A DNA stretch of 64,000 nt from Loktanella sp. (GCA_017390475.1 JAFPBO010000031.1:186001-250000), one strand, 5' to 3'; positions 8,621-17,376 are shown, numbered from the stretch's first letter. Translations and numbers: made by a program. The notes: generated by a model not told the origin, from the letters alone.

Positions 8621-9177
8621 TGTTAGACGACGAGTTCCCGGAAGAAGTGAGAAGGCTGAAGCCGCGTAATGTGCGGATCAGTCGACATGTAGAGCGGTTG
8701 CTGGGTGATAGGCCCTCAGACCAGATGAGTGAAGTTCACGGCACAGGACATTCTCTGCGCCCTGACTCAGATAGCCTTAACTCAATCTGCTGCGCGGCTT
8801 GCGGACAGACTGAGTATCTGTCCCGTGCCCACTGCCGGTGCGGACACTACCTGCACGGTCAAATCGAAGATGAGTACCTCGCATGGGTTTCCAACCTTCG
8901 CGATATGCATGAAATGATTGCCCGCGACACAGAACGGAGGCTTAAGCCGGTTCGGCGGCTGTCGCTCTTCGCTATGCCCCTACTTGTGGGACCCATGTTT
9001 TTTGTGTTCTTTTCGACGACAACGTCGCTCACTGATTTAATCTGGTTGGTTCCGGGCTTTGCAATCCTAGCCGTCCTTGCTTTGGCCGATATGTTTATCT
9101 CTCGGCACACGACCGAGAGTTCAGCCACCCTCGAAACGGTGAGCTTCGAAACGTTCCTCTTAACCCGCAAAGTGTGA
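8620..9177 (+). CDS. Membrane protein with a cysteine-rich zinc-ribbon-like segment
   Basis: This 185-residue protein begins with a charged stretch. It then has CCAACGQTEYLSRAHCRCG at about residues 57-75, two CxxC/CxC knuckles that look like a zinc ribbon. Two hydrophobic segments at about 117-132 and 138-156 should span the membrane as a hairpin. Its start overlaps the stop of the XRE gene, so it is translationally coupled to that regulator. I recognise no family. A membrane protein tied to a repressor could be a maintenance, immunity or signalling component of the island. Confidence 0.6.
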   Translation: MLDDEFPEEVRRLKPRNVRISRHVERLLGDRPSDQMSEVHGTGHSLRPDSDSLNSICCAACGQTEYLSRAHCRCGHYLHGQIEDEYLAWVSNLRDMHEMIARDTERRLKPVRRLSLFAMPLLVGPMFFVFFSTTTSLTDLIWLVPGFAILAVLALADMFISRHTTESSATLETVSFETFLLTRKV

Positions 9178-9345
9178 GCTATCTGTTGATGCGTTCTTCT
9201 CTTAGCGGGTGCCCACCCAACTTACCACCACACGCAGTTCTCCAGTTCGCGATTGGAGCACTTCTCTTCTAGCGCAATGCGCGTTAGTGATAGAGAGAAA
9301 CGTAACCGATGTGCCTTGATAGGGTCTGCTGATCAGGATTATTTC

Positions 9346-10173
9346 ATGCCTATACTCGAGCACCTACCATCCTTCGATGGACTATTTAGCTGGTTTATTC
9401 TCACCGTTCTAGGTCTCTCGAGTGCTATTCTGGTCACTGACAGCGTCGGATTGCTGCCCAAATTTCTTCAAAAAATCATCTTTCGAAATCGTTCAGCTCA
9501 AACAATTGAAGTTCTAAAAGAGCTAGGGTTTGATGTTGGTCGAACAAAGCAATTAAATCGTGCATCTAAGATTGCGCAAAATAGGACCCCAGAAAATCTA
9601 GAATTTGCTGCTAAAAAACTTACTAATTCTCATAAAATAGTGAAACCAATCTTAGTAGGCAGGATTGATACTGTTGCCACTAACTCGTTTATTGATCTAA
9701 TGGGCGCTACCTGCAATCACACTAAAGCAATTGACGCTGCTCAGCAGCTCTCGAGCCTGTGGCGTAATTTGATTAGTAGTTCTGGAGCGAATGAAATTCC
9801 TGACTTTGACATTGTTGCCGCACCGAAAGCTGGATCCCCTTTTATTGCCTATGAATTTGCAAAGCTGCACGGTAAGCCTCTGATACTTCACAATGAGCAT
9901 CCAAAGTTTCAGTCAGATGATGCTGATTTCGCAGCTAATTTTGACGCTGAAGTGGAGCCGAAGAGTGGATCTGTCGTGATAATTGTCGATGATAGTACAA
10001 CAGGTGGGCGAAAAGCTGAGGAGACTATTATTAACCTTCGAAATGCTGGCTTTCAAGTTTCCGACTTTTTGGTAATATTTGAACCTCAGACGAAAAAATC
10101 TTTTGGTCGTAATGCCGCTGAGCGACTATCGAACCATCATGTCCGACTCCACTCAATCATAAAAACTGAGTGA
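9346..10173 (+). CDS. Membrane-anchored phosphoribosyltransferase-domain protein
   Basis: The C-terminal half carries the PRPP-binding signature of type I phosphoribosyltransferases (VVIIVDDSTTGGRKAEE, the acidic pair followed by STTGG) plus an upstream PKAGSPFIAYEFAKLHGKPL region like the PPi loop of orotate or xanthine phosphoribosyltransferases. A hydrophobic segment lies close to the N terminus (LFSWFILTVLGLSSAIL), so the enzyme domain is probably membrane-tethered. I chose ATG 9346, which has AGGA upstream; earlier starts at 9277 or TTG 9253 remain possible. Base composition is clearly AT-rich against the backbone. The substrate base cannot be told. The GTG start of the next gene overlaps its stop codon (GTGA). 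Confidence 0.72.
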   Translation: MPILEHLPSFDGLFSWFILTVLGLSSAILVTDSVGLLPKFLQKIIFRNRSAQTIEVLKELGFDVGRTKQLNRASKIAQNRTPENLEFAAKKLTNSHKIVKPILVGRIDTVATNSFIDLMGATCNHTKAIDAAQQLSSLWRNLISSSGANEIPDFDIVAAPKAGSPFIAYEFAKLHGKPLILHNEHPKFQSDDADFAANFDAEVEPKSGSVVIIVDDSTTGGRKAEETIINLRNAGFQVSDFLVIFEPQTKKSFGRNAAERLSNHHVRLHSIIKTE

Positions 10174-10748
10174 GAAAGTTGAAAATTCTTGTCACAGGTG
10201 CTTATTCGACAGGCAAATCTATTTTTGTGAATGAGCTTGCTGGAACGCTTCGAAAGAACGGCTATTCTGTGGCAGTGCTACCGGACTCTTCACGAGAGAT
10301 CACGCTTCCGCTAAATAGGTACCAAGGTCATGACACTACGATGTGGCTTTTGGCGTGGCAGATTTCAAAAGAGAAAATTTCTTCGTCTATGCTGAAAGCC
10401 AATTCGATCATTTTATGTGATCGTGGCGTGCCTGATATTTTATCTCATAATCTAGAATCCATAACACGCAATAGTGGGCTTGAGAATGCACATGCTATGT
10501 CCACAGCGCAAGACTGGTGCAAGAGCTATGACCTTTCATTTTTTTCATTGATCGATAAGGCTATCCCTATCAATAATGACGGCCTACGAGTCATAGATCC
10601 AAGTTTTCGTCAAAAGATGGAAGACTTTGCTTTAGAGACAACCAAGGGTCTGAGGCACTGTTTAGAGCTACCTTTTCCTTCAGCCGATCGCGTTGTATTC
10701 GCAATAAATGAAATAAAACGATATCAATCAAGTAGAGGTTTTTCCTGA
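10170..10748 (+). CDS. P-loop nucleotide/nucleoside kinase-like ATPase (NadR/AAA_28 type)
   Basis: The Walker A motif GAYSTGKS at residues 10-17 and IILCDRGVPDIL around 80-91 fit the AAA_28/NadR-type kinase fold, in which the DRG/DRxxxD segment follows the Walker B strand. It runs 192 residues with a GTG start overlapping the stop of the phosphoribosyltransferase gene by 4 bases, so the two are coupled. Its 3' end overlaps the convergent dTMP-kinase-like gene by 21 bases. The likely reaction is phosphoryl transfer to a nucleoside or small nucleotide; the substrate is unknown. Confidence 0.65.
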   Translation: MRKLKILVTGAYSTGKSIFVNELAGTLRKNGYSVAVLPDSSREITLPLNRYQGHDTTMWLLAWQISKEKISSSMLKANSIILCDRGVPDILSHNLESITRNSGLENAHAMSTAQDWCKSYDLSFFSLIDKAIPINNDGLRVIDPSFRQKMEDFALETTKGLRHCLELPFPSADRVVFAINEIKRYQSSRGFS

Positions 10749-11411
10749 TGCATGGATATATTGCTTAATTTCGGCACAAATTAACGAAGGTGATCGAAGT
10801 ATGCCTCGATCAGAAACTTCAACCTGAAGCCAGTCAGAAATCAAGTTATTTGATGCTAGATATTTATAATTTTCACGTAGCTTCTCTTGAAGTTGATCAT
10901 CAGCTTCATGAATGTCGTGAATTAATCCAGTGTAATCTCGCTTGGCTTTTCTTTTGACAAGCTCCCGCGCTGTCGCAACATCAAGATTCAAAAAAACGTT
11001 TAGGTCTGGAGCGCGAAGGCCAAGGACGACAAGTTCAAGATTTGCGACCCAATCCATTATAGTGAAGCGGTCTGCATCTTTGACTTTTGCCGCCTGATAA
11101 GCGACATTTGAAGCCACATAGCGGTCAAATATAACAAAGTCATTTCTCTCAACCGCAGCATCTATTTCAGTTTTGAACTCCAACCGATCAAGAGCATAAA
11201 GAACAGATGCCACCTTTGGAGTAACCGGACGTTTTGTTTTTCCATTCAAAAATTGGGACAGCGCTACGCCAGCAAGTGTGTCTCCATACCGGGGGAAATC
11301 GATGACCTCGACTGAATTACCGGCGGTTCGGAGGCTTTCCGCTAGTGCATGTGATATCGTGTTCTTACCAACTCCGTCGCCACCCTCGATGGCGATAATA
11401 TATGCAGTCAA
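10728..11411 (-). CDS. Thymidylate-kinase-like protein
   Basis: The sequence shows the dTMP kinase pattern: P-loop EGGDGVGKNTIS (residues 9-20), DFPRYGD, the DRYVASNVAYQ motif near 96-106, and a basic LID segment KRKAKRDYTGLIHD. Length (227) is normal for the family. The start is a TTG at 11411 overlapping the stop of the upstream gene (TTGA), so translation is coupled. Because every bacterium has a housekeeping tmk, this island copy is more likely specialised, for instance for altered nucleotides or for a conflict system. It converges on the phosphoribosyltransferase/P-loop pair. Confidence 0.8.
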   Translation of the reverse strand: MTAYIIAIEGGDGVGKNTISHALAESLRTAGNSVEVIDFPRYGDTLAGVALSQFLNGKTKRPVTPKVASVLYALDRLEFKTEIDAAVERNDFVIFDRYVASNVAYQAAKVKDADRFTIMDWVANLELVVLGLRAPDLNVFLNLDVATARELVKRKAKRDYTGLIHDIHEADDQLQEKLRENYKYLASNNLISDWLQVEVSDRGILRSPSLICAEIKQYIHASGKTST

Positions 11412-11902
11412 TGGAACAGCCTTTGAATTTGAGGATAGTTAGCTGCTAAATTTTTAACAGTGCATGGTGACGCTTTAAATCTTTCGGATGTGTCGCGCAT
11501 CCACTGATCTCTATGTACGGAAGGCCAATATAACATGGCATCGGATCGTGCTCGTACGAACGACCACAAGGCGATTAGATCGCTAAGTGATTTATTATTC
11601 TTGTCTATATCAGTTTCACTGCCCAATAAAGACAGGCTGATAAATCCGTTGCCGATTATGTCGCGTGGACCAACTTTGTTTGAACTTGACCACTGGTAGC
11701 TTAAGGTCAGTTCACCAACCTCAAAACACTCAGTCTTAAAGGTCTTTGGAACTACGCCGAGCAACCCAACCAGCGCCACGTATGCAATTTCATCCAATAA
11801 CCTTGGCGAAACAGTTTCGTGCTTGCCGAGAAGATTGGCGGAATGTGGCTCAATTTCATCAAGAAGCATGTGGCAAGTCCTCGCACGTGTCTCGGGCTGC
11901 AT
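11408..11902 (-). CDS. Unrecognised protein coupled to the dTMP-kinase-like gene
   Basis: This 164-residue soluble-looking protein has no motif I recognise. It is mixed alpha/beta in character, with a YVALVGLLGVV hydrophobic patch and a tryptophan-rich C-terminal part (LIALWSF, YWPSVHRDQWMRD). The ATG at 11902 lacks an obvious ribosome site; ATG 11869 is an alternative. It lies directly upstream of, and overlaps, the dTMP-kinase-like gene, so the two belong to one transcript and probably one pathway. Confidence 0.5.
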   Translation of the reverse strand: MQPETRARTCHMLLDEIEPHSANLLGKHETVSPRLLDEIAYVALVGLLGVVPKTFKTECFEVGELTLSYQWSSSNKVGPRDIIGNGFISLSLLGSETDIDKNNKSLSDLIALWSFVRARSDAMLYWPSVHRDQWMRDTSERFKASPCTVKNLAANYPQIQRLFH

Positions 11903-12134
11903 ACACCAGTGCTCGGCAAAGTGCCAGTTCCGAGAGCGTGTGATGTGGCTGCCAGCGAATGCCTGCGCGAAAAAACGAGCAGCTAGTGGGGGTCACGATA
12001 ATCAACGTAGCTGATTTGGGCTGCCAGCTTGAACCCGCGAAGCACTACGCCTCCAAAAATTATTTGAATTCATACAGCTACGCGCACCGCGCGTCCCGAG
12101 CAACTACACATTTCGTCCCTTTAGTTCATGTGTT

Positions 12135-13295
12135 TTATGCTGGCTGGCGCAAGTTCAGCACGCAGTCCATAGCGGTTAAGTCCTCGGTCGAACTCGGCGA
12201 CGCTCTCCCCGAAGAATTGCTCTTTGAACAAAGAAGACCAACAATGTGCCGGACAAGAAGCTCTGCCATTACAATCGGCACGGCGTTACCAATCTGCTGT
12301 CCAGCGGCCATTAGGCCTCCTTCAAAAACGTAGTCATCTGGGAAGGTCTGGATGCGGGCTGCTTGCCTCGCAGTAATGCCATGGTTGTGGGTGGGGTGAA
12401 CAAACCTCCCTTTCGAGGGATTGACGCAGGCTGTAGTCATAGTCGGTGCTGGCAAGCGAGGATCTATCCTTCCATATACGTCTTTGTGGCCATTGTGGTC
12501 GACATGGCACTTTAACTTTCGACCAGATTCGGAGCGACTACCCCCGTTATGTGGAGTATTGGCAAATGCCTCTGTAAGTTCGGGGCCATGCTTCATGTGA
12601 ACATCGTTTGGATCATCGACGGGTGCCGGTTTAAATACATCATGGCAGGATATCCATGACGCTAAGCCTACATGCTCAGCTAATTCTGGAGGCGCGTGGG
12701 TTGGGGGCGGTGGCCAGACAAATGTCGAAAGATCGACGTCCTCCCTCACACCTAAAATGAAAACTCGCCGTCTTCGCTGTGGTGTACCGTAATCTCGAGC
12801 ATCCAATTTAACTGGGTCAAAAACAGTATAATTGCGTTTCTCTGCCTGATTGTAGAAGCTTTCTAAATACTCTTTGTGCCGAGGCCAAAGCATGCCAGGC
12901 ACATTCTCCATTAGAAATGCCCGTGGTCGAAGGCGCTCAACAAAATTGAAATAGTCGTGAATCAGTGCATTGCGAGGGTCATTGACGCCCGTCCCGTTTA
13001 TACGGTGTGTTGAAAAGCCTTGGCATGGTGGTCCTCCAAGCAGCAGATCGCAGTTTTTACCCTGTAGGAAATGTCGCGCAGCCAAATCTGAAGCAGAAAG
13101 CTTTCTAATGTCTTCATCATACATGACGACATTCTTGCTACGTCCTTTTTTGGCTAAGTTTTTGGTGTAAGTCTTGGCTGCACTACGATTCATTTCAACT
13201 GCAAATACTATTTCTGCACCAGCATGGACTGCAGCCAAGGAAAACCCGCCCGCGCCTGCGAATAGATCCACTACTTTTATCTTCTGATCAGGCAA
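12135..13295 (-). CDS. DNA cytosine-5 methyltransferase (orphan)
   Basis: All core motifs are present in order: DLFAGAGGFS (SAM binding), LLGGPPCQGFS with the catalytic Cys, LMENVPGML (ENV), GTPQRRRRVFILGV (QRR), a target-recognition region around RIDPRLPAPTMTT, and QQIGNAVP (GNxxxP) near the C terminus. It has 386 residues. The codon before the TTG at 13295 is a stop, so that rare start is forced unless initiation is later. No restriction endonuclease is visible next to it. It may act as an epigenetic mark or protect the island DNA. It is divergent from the large kinase-ATPase gene. Confidence 0.92.
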   Translation of the reverse strand: MPDQKIKVVDLFAGAGGFSLAAVHAGAEIVFAVEMNRSAAKTYTKNLAKKGRSKNVVMYDEDIRKLSASDLAARHFLQGKNCDLLLGGPPCQGFSTHRINGTGVNDPRNALIHDYFNFVERLRPRAFLMENVPGMLWPRHKEYLESFYNQAEKRNYTVFDPVKLDARDYGTPQRRRRVFILGVREDVDLSTFVWPPPPTHAPPELAEHVGLASWISCHDVFKPAPVDDPNDVHMKHGPELTEAFANTPHNGGSRSESGRKLKCHVDHNGHKDVYGRIDPRLPAPTMTTACVNPSKGRFVHPTHNHGITARQAARIQTFPDDYVFEGGLMAAGQQIGNAVPIVMAELLVRHIVGLLCSKSNSSGRASPSSTEDLTAMDCVLNLRQPA

Positions 13296-13338
13296 TTAAC
13301 TTACCAAGCGTGACCGCTGCTGCAAAAGATGCATTCAT
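13288..13338 (-). CDS. Possible 16-residue leader peptide overlapping the methyltransferase start
   Basis: An ATG at 13338 opens MNASFAAAVTLGKLIA, whose TGA stop lies just inside the methyltransferase start region, overlapping in another frame. The text ending LGKLIA resembles the beginning of an XRE-type HTH domain, so it could equally be a truncated regulator. A coupled leader would explain how the TTG start of the methyltransferase is used. Confidence 0.25.
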   Translation of the reverse strand: MNASFAAAVTLGKLIA

Positions 13339-13618
13339 ACGTATGGATCCCATGTGTGGCTTGGAGACAGCGCGTTGGCGCTGTGGCAACAGCACAGCAA
13401 CCTCAATTTGGATGGGTTGGCCCGTTCAGTCAAGGGCAGGCTTTTGAGCGAGATTTAGAAAAGTTGTGCGCCAACCGAATCTGATATTGGATGGTCACTT
13501 GATGAACAGCGGTGGTGTTTAGGCGGTTGTGGAATCGTTTGGCCTCGAGCTGAAAAATAAGGTAGGGCTTGGAGGCAGGCTTCGGCATGCTAATGACTGA
13601 AGTCTGAGGAGGTGTTAA
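13296..13618. other. Divergent promoter region between methyltransferase and kinase-ATPase genes
   Basis: About 320 bases without a clear gene other than the short leader frame noted at 13288-13338. It must hold both promoters. At its right end a near-perfect Shine-Dalgarno, AGGAGGT (13607-13613), sits 5 bases before the GTG start at 13619. I could not identify promoter boxes with confidence. Confidence 0.5.
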
Positions 13619-16600
13619 GTGTCTGAAGTTGGTCGATTTTGTTGCTTCACGTGTCCCGATTTTGATCAAACACTGAAGCGGCTAGACGATACTTGCACCG
13701 AATGCGGAAAGCCATTTGGTTTTCCGCTGCAGGACGTCCCCAGCTGCGTCGGTGACTATGATGTAGAACGGTCACTGGGCCGAGGATTCTATGCAGCGAC
13801 GTTTGTGGCGCGTTCCCGCAGTGGGTTGAATAGGTCCCCACGTGTCTTAAAAGTTAGTCCGCTAGCGCTGTATCAAAAGTTTGGTAAGAGCTTCTCAGAT
13901 GAGATGATGCTTCATGCGAGGGTAGCCGAAGGAGCTGATCACGTTGTGGCTGCAGAGGCCATGTTCGACTGCCGTGTCGCATTCGGAGACGTAGTTTTAG
14001 ACTGCCACGTTGCGGTGTTGGAGTTCGCCAATGGAGACACGCTATCGAAGTACCTCCAAGGTGAACGGAAGCTTTCCGCGGCGCATGCAGCTCAGATTAC
14101 TTGTGATCTTTTTCGTATGACTGAGGAGTTTGCCTACCATAAACTTTATCATAACGACCTGCACGCATCCAACATCATTGTGCAGGAATTGCTACCTGGA
14201 CGCCGGCGCGCTGACGCCATAGAGCCAGCCATTCGGGCGATGGCTATCGATTTGGGTTCAGTTGCCGGTGATCGCCGTTCTGGAGGTATTTATCAGGGCG
14301 ACCTGCATTGGATCGGAAGCCACATCAGCGCAATGGCAGATAGGCTTCTATCACAAGGAGATACTGCACCCGACCTCGACAAGCGAGTGGGTTTACAGCT
14401 GCACATCATCGCGCAAGGTTTGGCACCAGTTACCGAGAACCAGCGGACTCCGTCAGCTGATGACATCATTGCGAGTATACGTGAGCAATATCATCGAACG
14501 GCCGAGCCTTGGCGGCCCTGGCGAAATCAGGCAGTGCTTAAGACCTTCGCCGCTTCATACAATGCCCAGACGCTCGACGCTTGGTATGTGCCTCAGCTAC
14601 TCGTTGATCCAGAGGGGACGTGGCTGAGTCGAGTGAGTGCTCCAGGTCCCCTCGTAATGACGGGCATGCGCGGATGCGGTAAGACAATGCTTTTGCATTC
14701 ACTTCAGTTTCATGCGCGCGCGACAGTTCTGCCTGGCGAAGAGGATGCCAATGCACTTGAGCGCGTTCGTGATGACGGCTACGTAGGACTATTCGTTTCA
14801 GCCCAACGTCTTATTCCTGTAGACCCACGGGCCACCAGACCGTCGACGGAGCAATTGCTGGCCCGTTTGCTCGTAGCTTATGCAGTACAGGCCGCTCGGG
14901 CCATTGCGCACCTGCAAGACCTAGAACCAGATGCGGTTACATTTAATGCAAACGTACTATTGATTAACGCAGTGGTCGAAAACCTTTCCCCAAGACCTGA
15001 AGTCGACGCTTCATCTACCATTGAACAACTTGAGCGAGCCATGAGTGATCTGCTTGTGCAGGTCAGTCGCGCGGATTCTGAAATACGGTTAGCAACTAAT
15101 CCAAACACCGCGTTCCCCCTTCTCGCCAGTGCAATCCGGAATGCATCTTCAATCTGGCAGGATGCTCAGGTGCTTTTCCTGCTTGATGACGTCTCCACCC
15201 GATATCTCGACCCAGAGAGGATTGAGGATCTTCTTTCGTCCTTGCTTTTCCAACATCCAGGATGCGCTTTCAAATTGACGTCTGAGGCGCAAACAATTTT
15301 CTTGAGTCTCAAGTCGCCTGGCCAGGTTCATCCTGCAGCAGCAGGACGCGACTTCGCAACTTTCGATTTGGGCGCGGAAGTACAAAACCGCCTCAAGGAC
15401 CGGCGTGGAAAAACATTCATAAACAAGATTTTGGATGCAAGGGCCAAACTATTTCCGGGACATCCACAACATGGCAGTGCCCAGGTTCTCGGTGATGTTG
15501 ATTTGGAGACTATCGCTCGAACTATTATTAATACTCGCACTAAGTCTCGTGAACGCAAGCGCCTATATCACGGTGTCCGTGCGCTGGCTGGAGTCTGTGT
15601 GGGAGACATAGGTACTGTCATTCAAATTTATCAAGAAATGTTGGCGGGGAGCCAGGCTGATCTACCGATCCCTCCTGAGCGGCAGCATGAGGTCTTTGGT
15701 GATTTTTGCGCTAGGCATTTGTACAGCCTCGATAGACGAAGCAGTAGCTTAAAAACGGTTGCGCTCCAGTTTGCCGAAGCGTCACACCATTTACTCGTCG
15801 AGTCCGGAAAGGGAAAGCCTACCGGTAGAATTCGTCAATATACTTCTCTTTATGCGAGAGTTACAACCGGGGATGTTCAGGAACAAATGAGCCGTTTGCG
15901 TGAGCTCGTAGACGCTGGTGTATTTGTTTTCACTGGTGGAACGGCCCGAACTAAAACTCACGATTCAGATCCAATTCAACAGTTTAAGCTTAGTTTTCGA
16001 AAAATATATGGCATTGCCAACCTAATAGGGTTGTCTGACAGAGATCGCTTCGAACTGTCCGGAGAGGACCTAGAAAGATGGCTTAAGGAGCCTGACGCCG
16101 GTCGTGAGATACTGCTTCGTAATCTGTCCACACATCCGGATGGCCCCGAAATTGAAGATGTTGAAGCCGCGGATCTCGACGAGGAAGAATTACACGATTT
16201 AAATGATTCTGAAGTAATTTCCAAAAGTCAGCAAATGAGCTTTGAGCAGCTGTTCGATACTTCCCATGACTCCTCCGCTACAGGTTCTCAGGCTGGAACG
16301 ATGGCAGTCTCCGCTGGATCACCAAACGTGGTGGAACTCGACGTCGCACAGCTCTCAGGTCATGTGATCGACAATCTAATTGTAGGCTTAGGCTTTGAGG
16401 AGCGGGCACCAGAATCGCTCACTAGGCTCCTTTCAAATGTAACACCGCAGCAAGTTCTCGCTGTACGCTACGAGCACGATGGTAATGCGGACGACATGCT
16501 CAAGATTCTTCGTGAGCGCAATGTACGGTACCGCGAGGTGGCCTATTCCGATATCCAGAAGGCGAAATTGCCCAAGCTCGATGGAACAACCTTAGTCGAT

Positions 16601-17299
16601 CTTACCGGATTGGCAAAGCCTGCCTTGTTCCACTTCATAAGATCCGGTTTGGCGAGTTCACAGCAGTTGCTGATAACTTACACGAGCGCATTGAAGTACT
16701 ATCCGCTCGAGGAATCGCTAGCACAGGTACTTGAAGCTTTTAGAGCGTCAGATGATCATCTTCTTTTAACAAAATTGCGCACTGTTCTGACGGGAGAGGT
16801 GGGCCCATATCAGTCTGTGCCATTATCCGAAGCTGAGTCTGATGGCACAAGGCTTAGGGCGCTTTCGGCTTTTGCATCACCGAGACATGAACGACTACTT
16901 CATCTGACAAGCGAGCGCGAATATGATGCCCTGCAAATCATAACAGATGAAGCTGAGGATTCTAGAGCGAGTGTCGGTAGTATTGCTGCTCGCGTAGCAC
17001 TCGAGGATGCGTCTCGCGGAACAATCATTTCAATTGACGCCAAAAACTTATCCGACCTTGTTAGCAATCTTGTTCTGCAGCACGATAATTGGTTCGTGAA
17101 GGGTGGGCTTGATTATGAAATCGGGTTAACTGGAAGTAAGTTGCAAGCAGCGGCTGCCGCGATTGTAGCCGCTGTGCTTCCCGTGAGTCAGGTCTGGTAC
17201 GTTCAGCCAGAATTTTTCGATCAAAAGCACTTTTCGTCTGGCGTCGGGCACTCACGACACTTTCGTGTTGATAGTAAGCATACCCGTCTTGAAGGCTAA
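13619..17299 (+). CDS. Zinc ribbon-protein kinase-P-loop ATPase-Rossmann-like fusion, candidate defence or signalling protein
   Basis: The 1226-residue protein starts at GTG 13619, which has an excellent ribosome site. Domains in order: four-Cys zinc ribbon (CxxC at 9-12 and 26-29); a protein-kinase-like fold with Gly loop LGRG 53-56, Lys78 (RVLKVS), catalytic HNDLHASN 178-185 and DLG 211-213, all key residues present; a P-loop ATPase with Walker A GMRGCGKT 349-356 and Walker B VLFLLDD 518-524, resembling ORC/CDC6- or STAND-type NTPases; a helical stretch to about 840; a very acidic linker 843-890; and a C-terminal domain from about 915 with VGLGFEERAPES, VDLTGLAKP (993-1001) and EIGLTGSK (1167-1174). 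The D-x-T-G-x-x-K motif recalls CARF-like Rossmann sensors. I infer a phosphorylation-linked, NTP-switched sensor/effector. It stands alone on its strand next to an orphan methyltransferase and hipBA. Confidence 0.78.
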   Translation: MSEVGRFCCFTCPDFDQTLKRLDDTCTECGKPFGFPLQDVPSCVGDYDVERSLGRGFYAATFVARSRSGLNRSPRVLKVSPLALYQKFGKSFSDEMMLHARVAEGADHVVAAEAMFDCRVAFGDVVLDCHVAVLEFANGDTLSKYLQGERKLSAAHAAQITCDLFRMTEEFAYHKLYHNDLHASNIIVQELLPGRRRADAIEPAIRAMAIDLGSVAGDRRSGGIYQGDLHWIGSHISAMADRLLSQGDTAPDLDKRVGLQLHIIAQGLAPVTENQRTPSADDIIASIREQYHRTAEPWRPWRNQAVLKTFAASYNAQTLDAWYVPQLLVDPEGTWLSRVSAPGPLVMTGMRGCGKTMLLHSLQFHARATVLPGEEDANALERVRDDGYVGLFVSAQRLIPVDPRATRPSTEQLLARLLVAYAVQAARAIAHLQDLEPDAVTFNANVLLINAVVENLSPRPEVDASSTIEQLERAMSDLLVQVSRADSEIRLATNPNTAFPLLASAIRNASSIWQDAQVLFLLDDVSTRYLDPERIEDLLSSLLFQHPGCAFKLTSEAQTIFLSLKSPGQVHPAAAGRDFATFDLGAEVQNRLKDRRGKTFINKILDARAKLFPGHPQHGSAQVLGDVDLETIARTIINTRTKSRERKRLYHGVRALAGVCVGDIGTVIQIYQEMLAGSQADLPIPPERQHEVFGDFCARHLYSLDRRSSSLKTVALQFAEASHHLLVESGKGKPTGRIRQYTSLYARVTTGDVQEQMSRLRELVDAGVFVFTGGTARTKTHDSDPIQQFKLSFRKIYGIANLIGLSDRDRFELSGEDLERWLKEPDAGREILLRNLSTHPDGPEIEDVEAADLDEEELHDLNDSEVISKSQQMSFEQLFDTSHDSSATGSQAGTMAVSAGSPNVVELDVAQLSGHVIDNLIVGLGFEERAPESLTRLLSNVTPQQVLAVRYEHDGNADDMLKILRERNVRYREVAYSDIQKAKLPKLDGTTLVDLTGLAKPALFHFIRSGLASSQQLLITYTSALKYYPLEESLAQVLEAFRASDDHLLLTKLRTVLTGEVGPYQSVPLSEAESDGTRLRALSAFASPRHERLLHLTSEREYDALQIITDEAEDSRASVGSIAARVALEDASRGTIISIDAKNLSDLVSNLVLQHDNWFVKGGLDYEIGLTGSKLQAAAAAIVAAVLPVSQVWYVQPEFFDQKHFSSGVGHSRHFRVDSKHTRLEG

Positions 17300-17376
17300 T
17301 CGAAGCTATGCTGCGAGGCTGAGCATACCTTCGGGTGTGGTTGCCTCGGCTCTCACACTCTGCTCGTAAATAGTCC

